Positions 1 through 5,666 of a DNA stretch of 7,190 nucleotides are shown piece after piece. Each line of letters begins with the position of its first letter. The first letter of the stretch is position 1. The stretch is from JBHIDJ01 sp046760105 (lineage in GTDB: Bacteria; Pseudomonadota; Gammaproteobacteria; Acidiferrobacterales; SPGG2): positions 1 to 7,190 of the forward strand of contig JBHIDJ010000146.1 in assembly GCA_046760105.1 (NCBI GenBank), in the 5' to 3' direction. Under the pieces are notes generated by a model, which made no database searches, was not told where the DNA came from, and saw nothing but the letters and a program-made list of their open reading frames with translations. A program made the position numbers and the translations under genes.

Positions 1-432
1 TACGTCTTCGCAGTAATCGATAGCAAGGTCTGATTCCCTATATAGTTGGTCAGAGGCTAACGCAGTTCCCGGCACTTCAGTGAGAATTCTGTCGCGTAGG
101 TTTTCCAGCCGACGCTTGTTCTCGACACGGTCTTTTTCGTTGAGAAGGAATCGCTTTTGCATCTTGCGTGTCTTGTGGTCATAGCGAAAATAAAATGCAC
201 CGTTTTCTCCCACGACAGCATCGACCGGCCACATGCGCGCGATATGATCACACCAGCCCGCTGGCCGTCCCGTAATAGGTATGACGATAAAACTAGCGTT
301 CTCCAGACGCTCCATCGCCGCATAAGCCTGCGCTGTTAAATGCCCGTCAGTCGTCAGGGTATTGTCGATATCGAAAAATACGCCGCGAATACGCCGGCGC
401 ATCGTGAGCGGAAGTGATTCAAACGGTTGCAT
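1..432 (-). CDS. HAD-IIB type hydrolase/phosphatase, 3'-truncated by window edge
   Basis: This gene encodes the N-terminal 144 residues of a HAD-superfamily hydrolase. The frame is open to base 1, so the C-terminus lies outside the window. HAD motif I is DIDNT at residues 21-25, with nucleophile Asp21 and acid/base Asp23. Motif II is the ITGRP block with Thr54. It is followed by GENGAFYF at 75-82, the usual lead-in to a C2-type cap in the Cof/sucrose-phosphatase/phosphomannomutase-like HAD-IIB group. A charged Lys/Arg-rich stretch at about 87-112 would begin the cap. Motifs III and IV are not visible. No signal peptide is seen, so it is probably cytoplasmic. The start is ATG at 432, overlapping the upstream EEP gene by 14 nt with no clear ribosome site, which implies translational coupling. 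ATG at 402 (Met11) is an in-frame alternative. The family is clear; the substrate, probably a small phosphorylated sugar or polyol, is inferred only from operon context. Confidence 0.82.
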   Translation of the reverse strand, partial: MQPFESLPLTMRRRIRGVFFDIDNTLTTDGHLTAQAYAAMERLENASFIVIPITGRPAGWCDHIARMWPVDAVVGENGAFYFRYDHKTRKMQKRFLLNEKDRVENKRRLENLRDRILTEVPGTALASDQLYRESDLAIDYCEDV

Positions 433-1288
433 CGTCAAGTACTAAGCACAGTGGCTGGTGGTCCGATGCCTCCGTCTTTTCGTTGACATCCATAGCACGG
501 ACCCGTCCGGCTAAGTCACTCGTGACGAAAATGAAATCTCGGCAATGGGCGGTGGACCAGTAAACGAGCTCATAGACGCCGCAGGTAATTGGATGGTCTT
601 TTCCTGGGTACGCCACTGTCCAAGCATCGACAAAGGCCTGCGTTCCATCATCGAACCGCTCCCCCAATCGTGCGTAAGCAGACTCTGATTTCTCCATATT
701 GAAATCCCCACACAGCACAGTGGGGCACGGACCCGTTGGCGGGACGTAAGGATCCGCCCCGGTGCTTCGTGATGGCGTCACCTGAGCTGGGTGAGCCGAG
801 GTCTGCTGGTGGAGCAGGCGCAGGTGCTCTACTTGCGCCGCCCGGTGCTCGGATGAGTAATACTCAAGGTGAGTATTAATGACCCGCATTGGGCCAAGGC
901 CAGTCGCCACGATGACTTCGAGCGCCTGTCTTTGCATATGGGGTGTCTCGGTGGTTACTGGACGGGGCAGCGGGTGACTAAACGTCTGCAAAACGGGGAG
1001 TCGCGTGACCACCAGGTTTCCGAACTGACGCCGCTGACCAATGCTGTCTCCAGCAGCATCGGTGCCGGCTCCAAAGATAGCCTCAAAGTCCGGCAATAGG
1101 CGGTGAAATCCCGCTGGTTGATCGGCATCGCCGTCATCGGTTAGACCTGGAAAATTGCGGGCGACCTCCTGAAAACACAGGATGTCTGGGTCCCCCATGG
1201 CCATAGCCGTGTCGACGATCCGGCTTAGATCGACCGCTCCGTCATAGCCTTCGCCCCAACGTATGTTCCAGCAGACGATCTCGATCAC
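419..1288 (-). CDS. Endonuclease/exonuclease/phosphatase (EEP) family hydrolase in the ugp operon
   Basis: This is a 289-residue protein of the EEP fold, the DNase I/APE1/sphingomyelinase/inositol-phosphatase superfamily of metal-dependent phosphoester hydrolases. The diagnostic residues are all present in order: Asn8 in the CWNIRWGEG block, Glu41 in CFQEV, Asn138-His140 in INTHLEYYS, Asp195 and Asn197 in GDFN, Asp251 in DFIF, and Asp276-His277 in the terminal SDH motif. It appears catalytically intact. A Pro/Ser/Thr-rich loop at about residues 163-190 separates the His140 and Asp195 motifs. There is no signal peptide or membrane segment, so it should be cytoplasmic. The start is GTG at 1288, whose GTGA overlaps the ugpE stop by 4 nt. 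Its own stop overlaps the following HAD gene by 14 nt. Lying between transporter and phosphatase genes, it is more likely a small-molecule phosphodiesterase or phosphatase than a DNA repair enzyme. That is inference; substrate specificity in this fold cannot be read from sequence alone. Confidence 0.87.
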   Translation of the reverse strand: MIEIVCWNIRWGEGYDGAVDLSRIVDTAMAMGDPDILCFQEVARNFPGLTDDGDADQPAGFHRLLPDFEAIFGAGTDAAGDSIGQRRQFGNLVVTRLPVLQTFSHPLPRPVTTETPHMQRQALEVIVATGLGPMRVINTHLEYYSSEHRAAQVEHLRLLHQQTSAHPAQVTPSRSTGADPYVPPTGPCPTVLCGDFNMEKSESAYARLGERFDDGTQAFVDAWTVAYPGKDHPITCGVYELVYWSTAHCRDFIFVTSDLAGRVRAMDVNEKTEASDHQPLCLVLDDATV

Positions 1289-2106
1289 TTAACACCCGCG
1301 CGCATAAAGGACTGCACGAATTGCCGCTGGAACAACAGAAAGGCGATTAATAGCGGTGCGACCGCGAGCAGGGTACCGGCAGTGATGATCGACCACTCAA
1401 CACCCGACTCGGGCGCCGCAAAGATCGCCAGGCCCACAGTGAGCGGCCGCGTCTCCACCGAGTTCGTAATGACCAACGGCCACAAGAAATTGTTCCAGTG
1501 GTAACTGACGGACACGAGCCCATAGGCTACATACACCGGGCGCGCGAGCGGTACGTACACTTTCCACAAAATCTGCAGAGGGGATGCACCCTCCACGCGT
1601 GCGGCTTCTTCAAGCTCCTTTGGTACAGTCTTGAAAGTCTGACGCAACAAAAAGATGCCGAATGCGCTCGCCATATAAGGGAGACCAATGGCCAGGATCG
1701 TATCCACCAGCCCGAGGGCGCTCATGATCCGGTAGTTTTCCACGATAAGCACATCGGGCATGATCATGAGCTGAATAAGCACTAAGACGAAAACCAGCTC
1801 ACGCCCGAAAAAGGCATAGCGTGCGAATGCATACGCGGCAAGTGTGCAAATCACGAACTGCGCCGCCAGTATCATGGTCACCAGTATGAAGGTATTCAAG
1901 AAATAGCGAGCAAACGGTGCCACCTCCCACGCGCTGGCGAAGTTCTCCAGCGTAAGGGGCGCGAACAACTCGAAGCGCGTGGAGAACTCGGCCGGATGGA
2001 AAGCGCTCCAAAAAGCATAAAGAAGTGGCAATACCCACAGGATCGCCAGCACCCACGCGCCTGCGATCTCGAACACACGGCCAAGCGAGTAGTCGGGCTG
2101 ACTCAT
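1285..2106 (-). CDS. ugpE: ABC transporter inner-membrane permease, UgpE-like
   Basis: This 273-residue permease belongs to the MalG/UgpE type of carbohydrate-class (CUT1) ABC importers and would form the membrane channel with UgpA. E. coli UgpE is about 281 residues. Hydrophobic segments are visible at about 14-34, 69-93, 104-122, 137-154, 186-205 and 234-260, fitting six transmembrane helices. The cytoplasmic EAA loop that docks on the ATPase starts at Glu167 (EAARVEGASP) and carries the conserved Gly173. The start is ATG at 2106, whose ATGA overlaps the ugpA stop. An AGGA about 10 nt upstream can serve as ribosome site. The same frame stays open upstream to 2514, but there it only shadows ugpA. 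The gene ends with a GTGA overlap into the EEP gene. The Ugp assignment rests mainly on the neighbours and on glpD next to the operon; alone it could be any CUT1 permease. Confidence 0.87.
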   Translation of the reverse strand: MSQPDYSLGRVFEIAGAWVLAILWVLPLLYAFWSAFHPAEFSTRFELFAPLTLENFASAWEVAPFARYFLNTFILVTMILAAQFVICTLAAYAFARYAFFGRELVFVLVLIQLMIMPDVLIVENYRIMSALGLVDTILAIGLPYMASAFGIFLLRQTFKTVPKELEEAARVEGASPLQILWKVYVPLARPVYVAYGLVSVSYHWNNFLWPLVITNSVETRPLTVGLAIFAAPESGVEWSIITAGTLLAVAPLLIAFLLFQRQFVQSFMRAGVK

Positions 2107-2984
2107 TGGTAGTGGGTCCTGCGGTCGAGGTAATAAAACTGACTGATGGCGGCGACAACCAGGATAACTAGAAGCACGACCGTCAGCGTTGCGGCGAACG
2201 CGGTGTCCCAGTAGTCGAAAGCTACCTGGTAGATGTAATAGAGCAACAAGTTGCTGGCATTGTCCGGTCCCCCTTTGGTCAGGATAAACAGCTGATCTAC
2301 CAGCTTGAACGAGTTGATCACTGCGTTGACCAGTACGAACACCGTGGTCGGCATCATCAAGGGAAAAACCACGCGGCGAAAGTAGTACCAGCGTCCTGCG
2401 CCTTCGAGCGTTGCTGCCTCCCGTAGCTCGGGTGGAATGGACTGGAGCGCAGCCAGATAGAAGATCATGAAGAATCCAGCTTCTTTCCAGATGGTCATGA
2501 CGATGATGCACCACATCACCGTGTCGGGATCGCCCAGCCAGTTGTGTCCGCCCGCACCGAACAGACCGCGCACCTGATCAAGCAACCCGTACTCGGGGGT
2601 GTAAAAGAACAACCAGATGTTGGCTACCGCAACCATCGGCAGAATGGTTGGTGTGAAGTAGGCCATCCGTGTCAGACCCCGCCCCGGGATCTTCTCGTTG
2701 ACCCACACGGCCATAAGAATGGCAATAGCGATGCTCGTGGGAATGGTGCCCACAGCAAAGAAAATGTTGTTCCCGAGAACCTGCCAGAAGAGCTCGTCTT
2801 CAAGCAAAAGCTGGTAGTTGTCGACCCCAATAAACTCGGCAGGGCGAGTCCCCTTGGGTGTCGAAAAAAAACTGCTGACTAGCGTCGACGCGGTCGGGTA
2901 ATGGGTAAAGGCGGCCAGGAGTGCCGCCGCGGGCAAAAGCAAGAGCCAGCCATAGATGTGTACCTGAGCACGAATTGTGCGCAT
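2103..2984 (-). CDS. ugpA: ABC transporter inner-membrane permease, UgpA-like
   Basis: This is a 293-residue permease of the MalF/UgpA type, close to the roughly 295 residues of E. coli UgpA. A short cytoplasmic N-terminus is followed by a first membrane segment at about 11-32. The family-typical IGVDNY block at 52-57 comes next, then further hydrophobic segments near 73-93, 109-128, 156-180, 205-225 and 262-288. The EAA loop begins at Glu189 (EAATLEGAG, Gly195) just after the ALQSIPPEL block. It should pair with UgpE as the transmembrane heterodimer and bind two UgpC subunits. The start is ATG at 2984. The bases directly upstream (CTTTCATCCCCACG) contain no recognisable Shine-Dalgarno, and a strong stem-loop lies 14 nt before the start, so its expression may be held below that of ugpB. 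The stop is embedded in the ugpE ATGA. The permease call is secure; the exact substrate rests on context. Confidence 0.88.
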   Translation of the reverse strand: MRTIRAQVHIYGWLLLLPAAALLAAFTHYPTASTLVSSFFSTPKGTRPAEFIGVDNYQLLLEDELFWQVLGNNIFFAVGTIPTSIAIAILMAVWVNEKIPGRGLTRMAYFTPTILPMVAVANIWLFFYTPEYGLLDQVRGLFGAGGHNWLGDPDTVMWCIIVMTIWKEAGFFMIFYLAALQSIPPELREAATLEGAGRWYYFRRVVFPLMMPTTVFVLVNAVINSFKLVDQLFILTKGGPDNASNLLLYYIYQVAFDYWDTAFAATLTVVLLVILVVAAISQFYYLDRRTHYQ

Positions 2985-2998
2985 CGTGGGGATGAAAG

Positions 2999-3030
2999 CG
3001 CGGGAGGCCGGCTCTTGCCGACCTCCCGCG
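2999..3030 (-). other. Strong intercistronic stem-loop between ugpB and ugpA
   Basis: Read on the minus strand, the two arms CGCGGGAGGTCGGC and GCCGGCCTCCCGCG pair over 14 bp. Thirteen pairs are Watson-Crick and one is G-U, with a 4-nt AAGA loop. It lies 12 nt after the ugpB stop and 14 nt before the ugpA start. No T-run follows the stem (CTTTCATCCCC), so it is not a classical intrinsic terminator. Known precedent: stable hairpins after the binding-protein gene, as between malE and malF, protect the upstream mRNA from 3' exonucleases so that the binding protein is made in excess. I infer that role here; partial attenuation is the alternative. Confidence 0.75.
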
Positions 3031-3042
3031 TTCTAAGAGCGA

Positions 3043-4341
3043 CTAGCGGTAACGCTTGAGGACGCGATCGGCGCCTTGCTGTGCCGATTTGAGTGCCTCC
3101 TCTGGTGTTTTCGCGCCGGTTAGCGCCGACTGAATCGCATCGTCCAGAAGCTTCCGCACCCGTGCGTTTTCATGCGTGGACAATTCTGCAGTCGCGTACT
3201 CGAGCTGGTCGCGGGCGACCGCCGCATAGGGAAAGCCTTTCACATACTCTTTCAACTTCATCGTCTCGTAAGCGTCAGGCCGGATCCCCATATAGCCTGT
3301 CCTCATACTCCACTCGGCTGTTCGCTCAGGCTCGGTCATACATTTGACGAAAGTGAGTGCCGCCTTCTTCTCTGCTGGCGTGGCTTTCTTGAATATATAG
3401 AAGTTGCCGCCGCCAGTCGGCGTCCCACGCCGCTTGCTAGCTGGCAACATCGCCACACCAAAATCGAACTTGGCATTCTTCTTCACCGCCGTGAGATTCC
3501 CGGTGCTATGCCACATGATCGCCGTTTTCTGCTCCAGGAAGTCGCTGCGTAGCGTGCCCCACTCGACCGTGCCGGTCGGCATGACTTTGTGCTTCGCGCC
3601 CAGATCGCGCCAGTACTGCAGTGCCCCGATAACCGCACGATTGTCAAAGTAGGTTTGATTGCCGTCGTTGTTCATCAGCACCTGGCCGTTCTGCATCGTC
3701 AGCGCCCCGAACATCCAGTATGGGTAGCCGGTCGAAGGGATCTCGATGCCCCAGCGGACGACGTTGCCCGAGGCATCCTTTTTGACCAGCTTTTTGGTGG
3801 CCGCTACGAGCTCATCCCAATTTGCCGGTGGTTTCTCAGGATCCAGACCGGCCTCACGGAAGGCATCCTTGTTGTAATACATGACGATCGTAGATCGCTG
3901 GAACGGAATGCCCCAGGTCTTCCCGGCAGTGCGCCCGTTCTCCATCAAAGTGGGGTAGAAGCTGTCGAGCCACGCCTTTTCCTCTGGCGTTGACACGAGA
4001 TCGTCAAAGGCCTCGATCGCGTCCTGGTCGATGAGCTCGAAGATGTCGATCGCGAACATCACCGAGAGCTGGGCCGGCTTGCCGCTCCTCAGCGCAGTCA
4101 GCGCCTTGATACGCGCATCGTTGTAGTTCCCCGCATACACGGCCTTCACCTTGATATCGGGGTGCTGCACCCCACATTGCGCCGTCAGGTCGTCGACGAT
4201 CTTGGTGAGCGGACCGCCTACAGCAACAGGATAGTACATGGTGAGCTCGACGGGCGCTGCTGCGACTGGTGCAGTGCTCCCGACGACAAGCCCGAATGAC
4301 AACACTACAGCCGCTAATGCAATACCAATCAGTCGTTTCAT
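3043..4341 (-). CDS. ugpB: Periplasmic sn-glycerol-3-phosphate-type ABC substrate-binding protein
   Basis: This is a 432-residue extracytoplasmic binding protein (family 1, CUT1 type); E. coli UgpB is 438. A Sec signal peptide is plain: Met-Lys-Arg, a hydrophobic core at 4-21, and a VAAA cleavage region ending near Ala29. There is no lipobox cysteine. The mature protein carries family blocks AGNYNDARIKAL (70-81), PFQRST (146-151), YYNKDAFREAGLDPEKPP (155-172) and TGYMGIRPDAY (348-358). By eye against remembered E. coli UgpB, several ligand contacts appear kept: Tyr73, Ser150, Trp175, Ser279, a Gly at 311-312, Tyr350 and Arg396. The position of E. coli Glu89 is Ala97 here. The start at 4341 is chosen because GGAGG lies 9 nt upstream and the signal peptide begins there; an upstream in-frame ATG at 4374 would place the ribosome site inside the gene. 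G3P or a glycerophosphodiester is the likely ligand, but a related phospho-polyol is possible. Confidence 0.86.
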   Translation of the reverse strand: MKRLIGIALAAVVLSFGLVVGSTAPVAAAPVELTMYYPVAVGGPLTKIVDDLTAQCGVQHPDIKVKAVYAGNYNDARIKALTALRSGKPAQLSVMFAIDIFELIDQDAIEAFDDLVSTPEEKAWLDSFYPTLMENGRTAGKTWGIPFQRSTIVMYYNKDAFREAGLDPEKPPANWDELVAATKKLVKKDASGNVVRWGIEIPSTGYPYWMFGALTMQNGQVLMNNDGNQTYFDNRAVIGALQYWRDLGAKHKVMPTGTVEWGTLRSDFLEQKTAIMWHSTGNLTAVKKNAKFDFGVAMLPASKRRGTPTGGGNFYIFKKATPAEKKAALTFVKCMTEPERTAEWSMRTGYMGIRPDAYETMKLKEYVKGFPYAAVARDQLEYATAELSTHENARVRKLLDDAIQSALTGAKTPEEALKSAQQGADRVLKRYR

Positions 4342-4345
4342 TGCG

Positions 4346-4355
4346 TTCTCCCTCC
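4346..4355 (-). promoter_or_regulatory. Strong ribosome binding site of ugpB
   Basis: The minus strand reads GGAGGGAGAA here, and the GGAGG core ends 9 nt before the ATG at 4341. It is the best Shine-Dalgarno in the operon and decides the ugpB start over the in-frame ATG at 4374. It fits the need for excess binding protein relative to the membrane subunits. Confidence 0.8.
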
Positions 4356-4398
4356 GTTCGTTTGTGGTAAACATGAGATCAACGTAACTACGGACAGA

Positions 4399-5484
4399 TC
4401 AAGCCACCCGCCCGCTTATTTCGCTTGGACGCGTTGCTTCGTCGCGCCTCCTGCCCGAGTCGGTCTCGAACAGGTGAACATTGCTGGCCGACCAGGCCAG
4501 CCTTACCTTGGCGCCACGGGCCAAGTTTGCCCGCCCTGCGACGCGCAAGGCAAGTGGCTGGCCGCCGACCTGGCAGATAACAACACTGTCGGCGCCGTGA
4601 TATTCGATGTCAGTGATCTCGGCAGGGACACCGGATTTGTCCGAAATGCCTACGTGCTCGGGCCTCACTCCTAATAAAAGCCCGTCCACATTCCCGTGGA
4701 GCACTGACGGCCCGCTGGTACCCTCGATGATGGCGTCATCCCCACTGCTTATCAGTCGCACCAGATTCATGGGCGGTGTCCCGATGAAACGAGCGGTAAA
4801 CGCGGTGGCGGGGCGCATGTAAAGTTCCTCGGGTGTTCCATCCTGCTCGATCTGGCCGTCGCGCAACAGAATAATCCGGTCCGCCATGCTCATGGCCTCC
4901 GTCTGGTCGTGCGTAACGTAAATCATGGTTATCTCCAAGCGCTGCTGAAGGCTGCGGATCTCGGCACGCATTTCGTGCCGCAACTTGGCGTCCAGATTCG
5001 AGAGCGGTTCGTCCATCAGACACACGGGCGTCTCGGCGATGATGGCTCTACCGAGTGCAACACGCTGGCGCTGCCCGCCGGAGAGCTGTGCAGGTTTACG
5101 GTGTAACAGCAAAGACAGACCGAGCAGCTCGGCCACCTTCTTGAGGCGCCGTTCGCGCTCTGCCGGGGCGACGCGGCGCACTTTAAGGCCGAACACGATG
5201 TTCTCGGCGACTGTCAGGTGAGGAAAAAGGGCGTAGGACTGAAACACCATCGAAAGTTTGCGTTTTGCCGGCTGGAGCCGTGTGGAATCCCGCCCGCCAA
5301 TGCGCACTGTGCCTGAGGTGACCTCCTCGAGTCCCGCAATGAGCCGCAGCGTCGTAGACTTACCGCAGCCGGATGGCCCCAAAAGTACGAGCAACTTTCC
5401 TTGCTCGGCGGTGAAACTCACGTTGTTCACCGCCGCATTCTCGCCCCAGCTCTTGCGGACGTTGGTAAGGACTACTTCGGACAT
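4399..5484 (-). CDS. ugpC: ABC transporter ATP-binding protein, UgpC/MalK type
   Basis: This 361-residue ATPase would energise the importer; E. coli UgpC is about 356. All nucleotide-binding motifs are intact: Walker A GPSGCGKST at 36-44, Q-loop Gln82 in MVFQSYALFPH, signature LSGGQ at 134-138, Walker B ending DEP at 158-160, D-loop SNLDA at 162-166, and switch His192 in YVTHDQTEAM. After about residue 235 there is a MalK-type regulatory/TOBE region (LLLGVRPEHVGI at about 270-281), then a basic tail of roughly 20 residues. It is the first gene of the minus-strand operon, unlike the E. coli order ugpBAECQ. The start is ATG at 5484, in register with the family N-terminus (VRKSW); its ribosome site is weak (AGCGGA). 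The ugpB gene follows after 57 nt. By itself the protein cannot be told from other MalK-like ATPases; the Ugp call comes from context. Confidence 0.88.
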   Translation of the reverse strand: MSEVVLTNVRKSWGENAAVNNVSFTAEQGKLLVLLGPSGCGKSTTLRLIAGLEEVTSGTVRIGGRDSTRLQPAKRKLSMVFQSYALFPHLTVAENIVFGLKVRRVAPAERERRLKKVAELLGLSLLLHRKPAQLSGGQRQRVALGRAIIAETPVCLMDEPLSNLDAKLRHEMRAEIRSLQQRLEITMIYVTHDQTEAMSMADRIILLRDGQIEQDGTPEELYMRPATAFTARFIGTPPMNLVRLISSGDDAIIEGTSGPSVLHGNVDGLLLGVRPEHVGISDKSGVPAEITDIEYHGADSVVICQVGGQPLALRVAGRANLARGAKVRLAWSASNVHLFETDSGRRRDEATRPSEISGRVA

Positions 5485-5503
5485 GGTGTTCCGCTTTTAC
5501 CCG

Positions 5504-5528
5504 CACACCGAACTTCGATGTTGGTGTG
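5504..5528. repeat. Inverted repeat in the ugpC leader (CACACC-N13-GGTGTG)
   Basis: CACACC at 5504-5509 is repeated inverted as GGTGTG at 5523-5528, with eight of twelve pairs complementary overall. The spacer contains a small CGAA-C-TTCG palindrome (5509-5517). The repeat lies 20 nt upstream of the ugpC ATG, so it could be an operator or, if transcribed, a weak leader hairpin. Nothing in the sequence decides between these. Confidence 0.3.
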
Positions 5529-5558
5529 TCTTCCGAACTCGCATCGTCGTTACTTAGA

Positions 5559-5577
5559 CCACAGGGTATTTCTGTGG
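5559..5577. repeat. Palindromic site CCACAG-N7-CTGTGG in the ugpC-glpD gap
   Basis: Two perfect 6-bp inverted half-sites flank a 7-bp AT-rich centre, 19 bp in all, in the middle of the divergent region. The shape suits a dimeric helix-turn-helix regulator. I do not recognise it as a site for a specific regulator. Confidence 0.35.
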
Positions 5578-5645
5578 GCAGCCATGGGATGTTGGCAGAC
5601 TCAATGGTATAACAACAGCCTTGTGCAATCACTCGTGGCCGCGAT

Positions 5646-5666
5646 CAAGATTATGACATTAGCTTG
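5646..5666. promoter_or_regulatory. 21-bp imperfect palindrome just before the glpD start
   Basis: CAAG at 5646-5649 and CTTG at 5663-5666 enclose a near-symmetric core (TTATGACATTA). Eight of ten base pairs around the centre at 5656 are complementary. It ends 3 nt before the glpD ATG, so a bound repressor would block transcription or ribosome access. It is a candidate operator only; no regulator gene is in the window, and a match of this quality could arise by chance in a region of this size. Confidence 0.35.

Noticed and set aside
57..323. Minus-strand open frame of 88 codons near the left edge
   Set aside because: It is a different frame from the HAD-motif frame (DIDNT, ITGRP, GENGAFYF), which is open over the whole of 1-432 and is clearly the coding one.
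955..1137. Small open frames on both strands within the EEP gene
   Set aside because: They are shadow frames of a gene whose catalytic motifs are distributed along its full length.
2107..2514. N-terminal extension of ugpE by 136 codons to an upstream ATG
   Set aside because: The extension overlaps ugpA in another frame, is rich in Arg/His/Ser without membrane character, and the family N-terminus begins at the ATGA-coupled start at 2106.
2999..3030. Stem-loop as a Rho-independent terminator ending a ugpCB transcript
   Set aside because: No T-run follows the stem on the minus strand, and the same-strand genes continue 14 nt later; regulation or mRNA protection fits better.
4342..4374. Upstream ATG at 4374 as the ugpB start
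   Set aside because: It would add a charged 11-residue prefix before the signal peptide and put the strong GGAGG ribosome site inside the gene.
5592..5613. TTGGCA and TATAAC as a sigma-70 promoter, or TGGCA as a sigma-54 element, for glpD
   Set aside because: The spacing is only 10 bp for sigma-70, and no GC lies at the proper distance from the GG for a sigma-54 site.
5651..5659. Pho box upstream of ugpC (minus-strand ATGTCATAA)
   Set aside because: Only one half-site resembles the CTGTCAT repeat; the positions 11 bp to either side match poorly, and it lies about 170 nt from the ugpC start.
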